A stretch of DNA of 9,332 nucleotides. Source: CBDVAK01 sp965371945 (GTDB lineage: Bacteria > Pseudomonadota > Gammaproteobacteria > Competibacterales > JAHEDQ01). The notes beneath the pieces were generated by a model. It had not been told where the DNA came from and did no database searches. It worked only from the letters and a program-made list of their open reading frames with translations. Each line of letters opens with the position of its first letter. The first letter of the stretch is position 1. This document shows positions 7,121 through 9,332 of the stretch, one piece after another. The position numbers were made by a program, and so were the translations under genes. The DNA is taken from the NCBI GenBank assembly GCA_965371945.1, contig CBDVAK010000130.1:1-9332 (forward strand), in the 5' to 3' direction.

Positions 7121-9160
7121 ATGAACCACAACGATCCGCTGCTGCAACCCTTTCGACTCAAGCATCTGACCTTGCATAACCGTGTGGTCAGTACCAGCCA
7201 CGAGCCTGCCTATTCCGAACAGGGCATGCCGAAGGCGCGCTATCGGCTCTACCACGTGGAAAAGGCCCGCGGAGGCATCGGTCTGACCATGATCGGTGGT
7301 TCCGCCGTGGTAGCACCCGACTCCCCCGCGGCCTTCGGCAACCTGTGTGTCTGGAAAGACGAAATCGTGCCATGGTTTCAGGAACTGGCGGATGCGGTTC
7401 ATGAATACGGTACCGCGGTGATGTGCCAGATCACCCATCTGGGCCGCCGCACTGGCTGGAACCACGACGACTGGCTGCCGGTGATCGCACCCTCACCGCA
7501 TCGGGAGGCAGCACACCGGTCTTTCCCCAAGGTCATCGAGGAGCACGACATCGAGCGCGTGGTGAAAGCCTACGGACAGGCCGCGCTGCGTTGCCGTGAA
7601 GGAGGCCTGGACGGTATCGAGATCGAGGCCTACGGTCATCTCCTCGACGCTTTCTGGTCACCGGCCTGGAACCAGCGTGAGGACGACTACGGCGGCAGTC
7701 TGGACAACCGCATGCGCTTTGCACTCGAAGTGCTCGCCGGGATCCGCCGCCAGGTGGGACCCGATTTCGTGGTCGGTATCCGCATGGCGGTGGACGAGGA
7801 TCTGCCGGGTGGATTGCAGCGCCACGAAGGTCTCGAGATCGCACGCCGTCTGACCGCTACCGGCGATATCGATTTCATCAGCTACATCCAGGGTCATGTC
7901 GACACTGACGAGGGCCTGTCTCATGTCATCCCCGGAATGGGCACACCTGCCGCCCCCTACCTGGAACTGGCCCGTTCGCTACGCGAAGTCACCGACCTGC
8001 CGTTGATGCATGCCGCTCGTATCGCCGACGTGGCGACCGCCCGCCACGCCCTGGGTGAAGGCCTGCTGGATCTGGTCGGCATGACCCGGGCGCACTTCGC
8101 CGACCCTCACATCATCGCCAAGGTGATGCGCGGAGAAGAGCACCGTATCCGCCCCTGCGTGGGCGTGGGCTATTGCATCGACCGGATCTATGAGTCGGGC
8201 GAGGCGCTGTGTGTGCACAACCCGGCGACCGGACGGGAAACGCAGTTGCCTCAGGTGGTGAAACCATCCCCCGGTGAAAAGCGCAAGGTCGTCGTGGTAG
8301 GCGCCGGACCAGCGGGGCTGGAAGCCGCCCGGGTCTGTGCGGCCCGGGGGCACGATGTGGTGCTGTTCGAAGCTGCCGACAAAGCCGGTGGTCAACTCCG
8401 GCTCGCAGCCGCGCTGGAGCGGCGGCGGGAGATCATCGGCATTGCCGACTGGCTGGTGGCCGAGATCGATATCCTCGGCGTGGACCAGCGCTACAACCAC
8501 TATGCCGACGCTGATGATGTACTGGCCGAGTCACCGGATATCGTCATCGTGGCAACCGGCGGTCTGCCCAACACCAGTTTCCTCGAAGCGGGCGAGGATC
8601 TGGTGCACAGCAGTTGGGACATACTGGGCGGTGACCCGGTCAAAGGCCAGGTGCTTTTGTTCGACGACAACGGCGCCCACCCGGGACTGAGTTGCGCCGA
8701 ATACCTGACCGGTCGCGGCATCGAACTGGAGTTCGTGACCCCCGAGCGCATGCTGGCGCCGGAGATCGGCGGCACCAACTACCCCGCGTACTTCAAAGCC
8801 CTGCATGCCGCGGACACCGGGTTCACGTTGAATCACCGGCTGCGTTCGGTAAGCCGTGGCAACGGCCGCCTGATCGCCACGCTGTACAACGAATATACCC
8901 GCCTAACGGTGGCGCGTACCGTCGACGCAGTGGTGGTGGAACACGGTACGCTGGCCCTGGATGAAGTCTATTTCGATCTCAAGCCGGCATCGCGCAACCG
9001 GGGCGAGGTGGACCTGGAACAGCTGATCGCGGGCACGCCCCAAACCATCACCCGCAATCCCGAGGGCCGCTACCAGCTCTTTCGCATCGGTGACGCCGTC
9101 GCCAGCCGCAACATACACGCAGCACTCCACGATGCACTGAGGCTGTGTGCGGTTTTTTGA
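7121..9160 (+). CDS. DgcA-like NADH:flavin oxidoreductase / N-demethylase (TMADH family)
   Basis: A 679-residue oxidoreductase of the trimethylamine dehydrogenase, dimethylamine dehydrogenase and 2,4-dienoyl-CoA reductase family. Residues 1-340 are the FMN-binding TIM barrel, with QITHLGRR (103-110), WSPAWNQREDDYGGSLDNR (179-197) and VGMTRAHFADPH (319-330). Residues 345-365 correspond to the 4Fe-4S loop, and residues 388-679 form the nucleotide-binding half with VVVGAGPAG (391-399). From memory, the C-terminus (FRIGDAVASRNIHAALHDALRL) and overall size resemble Pseudomonas DgcA (about 686 residues), which demethylates dimethylglycine to sarcosine. One cluster cysteine is missing: RPCVGVGYC has Val349 where TMADH has Cys348, while Cys346, Cys352 and Cys364 remain. 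The partner DgcB and electron-transfer flavoprotein genes are not in the window. N-methylproline or another tertiary amine is possible. The ribosome site is weak (GGAA about six bases before the ATG), consistent with translation within an operon. Confidence 0.88.
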   Translation: MNHNDPLLQPFRLKHLTLHNRVVSTSHEPAYSEQGMPKARYRLYHVEKARGGIGLTMIGGSAVVAPDSPAAFGNLCVWKDEIVPWFQELADAVHEYGTAVMCQITHLGRRTGWNHDDWLPVIAPSPHREAAHRSFPKVIEEHDIERVVKAYGQAALRCREGGLDGIEIEAYGHLLDAFWSPAWNQREDDYGGSLDNRMRFALEVLAGIRRQVGPDFVVGIRMAVDEDLPGGLQRHEGLEIARRLTATGDIDFISYIQGHVDTDEGLSHVIPGMGTPAAPYLELARSLREVTDLPLMHAARIADVATARHALGEGLLDLVGMTRAHFADPHIIAKVMRGEEHRIRPCVGVGYCIDRIYESGEALCVHNPATGRETQLPQVVKPSPGEKRKVVVVGAGPAGLEAARVCAARGHDVVLFEAADKAGGQLRLAAALERRREIIGIADWLVAEIDILGVDQRYNHYADADDVLAESPDIVIVATGGLPNTSFLEAGEDLVHSSWDILGGDPVKGQVLLFDDNGAHPGLSCAEYLTGRGIELEFVTPERMLAPEIGGTNYPAYFKALHAADTGFTLNHRLRSVSRGNGRLIATLYNEYTRLTVARTVDAVVVEHGTLALDEVYFDLKPASRNRGEVDLEQLIAGTPQTITRNPEGRYQLFRIGDAVASRNIHAALHDALRLCAVF

Positions 9161-9182
9161 GGGCCCGGTTTATTCCGTCATT

Positions 9183-9264
9183 CCGTCATTCCGGCGCAGG
9201 CCGGAATCCAGGGAACGAGGCCATTGAGACGACAACTGGATCCCGGCCTGCGCCGGGATGACGG
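9183..9264. repeat. 82-bp inverted-repeat element (MITE- or REP-like)
   Basis: The arms 9183-9211 and 9236-9264 are reverse complements at 27 of 29 positions, around a 24-bp spacer. Each arm is itself a hairpin: TTCCGGC/GCCGGAA around GCAG (9189-9206), and TCCCGGC/GCCGGGA around CTGC (9241-9258). The two differences between arms fall in paired positions and keep each hairpin intact. I recall near-identical sequences (CTGGAT..CCGGCCTGCGCCGG..ATGACGG) scattered in many proteobacterial genomes, usually after genes. The right hairpin is followed after several bases by TTTTT (9268-9272), so it may weakly aid termination. Confidence 0.8.
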
Positions 9265-9275
9265 TGGTTTTTGCC

Positions 9276-9300
9276 TATACCACGGCATGCCGCAGGTATA
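9276..9300. promoter_or_regulatory. Operator-like palindrome at right edge
   Basis: TATACC (9276-9281) and GGTATA (9295-9300) flank the perfect 10-bp palindrome CGGCATGCCG (9283-9292), giving a 25-bp near-symmetric site. It could bind a dimeric regulator of a gene beyond the window or form a cruciform. Nothing here identifies the regulator. Confidence 0.35.
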
Positions 9301-9332
9301 AGACACAGTTCTGGAGTCTGTCAGGGGTGAGC

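Larger units (their letters stand above)
9161..9332. other. Non-coding right edge
   Basis: 172 bp follow the oxidoreductase stop codon with no recognisable gene. The region holds an octamer duplication at 9173-9190 (ATTCCGTC repeated), an 82-bp inverted-repeat element and a separate palindrome, listed individually. Any downstream gene starts beyond the window. Confidence 0.7.

Noticed and set aside
5976..7121. Minus-strand open frame of 381 codons opposite the MttB-family gene
   Set aside because: It is antisense to a gene with a strong ribosome site and many family motifs, and its translation is His- and Gly-rich without a domain.
9240..9272. Rho-independent terminator after the demethylase gene
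   Set aside because: The GC-rich hairpin is separated from the TTTTT run by about ten bases, so it is not a canonical terminator. It is better explained as an arm of the inverted-repeat element.

Overview
This is a GC-rich chromosomal window, most consistent with a Gammaproteobacterium or another Pseudomonadota. The evidence is the kbl-tdh threonine pair, the MttB and DgcA-like demethylation genes, and a proteobacterial-type inverted-repeat element. It holds five confident protein genes and no tRNA, rRNA, CRISPR array, integrase or transposase that I can see.

Left half, all on the minus strand (read right to left): a secreted three-part protein with an Asp-box propeller-like N-terminus, a helical middle and a C-terminal formylglycine-generating-enzyme-like domain (2921-5293); then kbl (1500-2690) and tdh (90-1115). 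Tdh oxidises L-threonine to 2-amino-3-ketobutyrate, and Kbl splits that with CoA into glycine and acetyl-CoA. The two genes often sit close together, but here 384 bp separate them. That gap holds a hairpin-rich repeat element bounded by 27-nt inverted arms. A further copy of the arm lies just past the tdh stop at the window's left edge, so tdh is flanked by copies in opposite orientations.

Right half, plus strand: a 190-bp divergent intergenic region, then a non-pyrrolysine MttB-family methyltransferase (5484-7043), and 77 bp further on a TMADH/DgcA-type flavin oxidoreductase (7121-9160). Together they look like a small operon for stepwise demethylation of a quaternary or tertiary methylated amine, for example betaine or dimethylglycine, feeding one-carbon units and possibly glycine. 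The cognate corrinoid protein, the reactivase and the electron-transfer partners are not in the window. The oxidoreductase has lost one of the four cysteines that hold the 4Fe-4S cluster in trimethylamine dehydrogenase.

The right edge (9161-9332) is non-coding. It carries an 82-bp element with 29-nt inverted arms, each arm a hairpin in itself, and then a separate operator-like palindrome. The threonine and methylamine halves could meet at glycine and C1 metabolism, but that link is inference from gene proximity. The least explained features are the repeat element in the kbl-tdh gap and the secreted FGE-like fusion protein.
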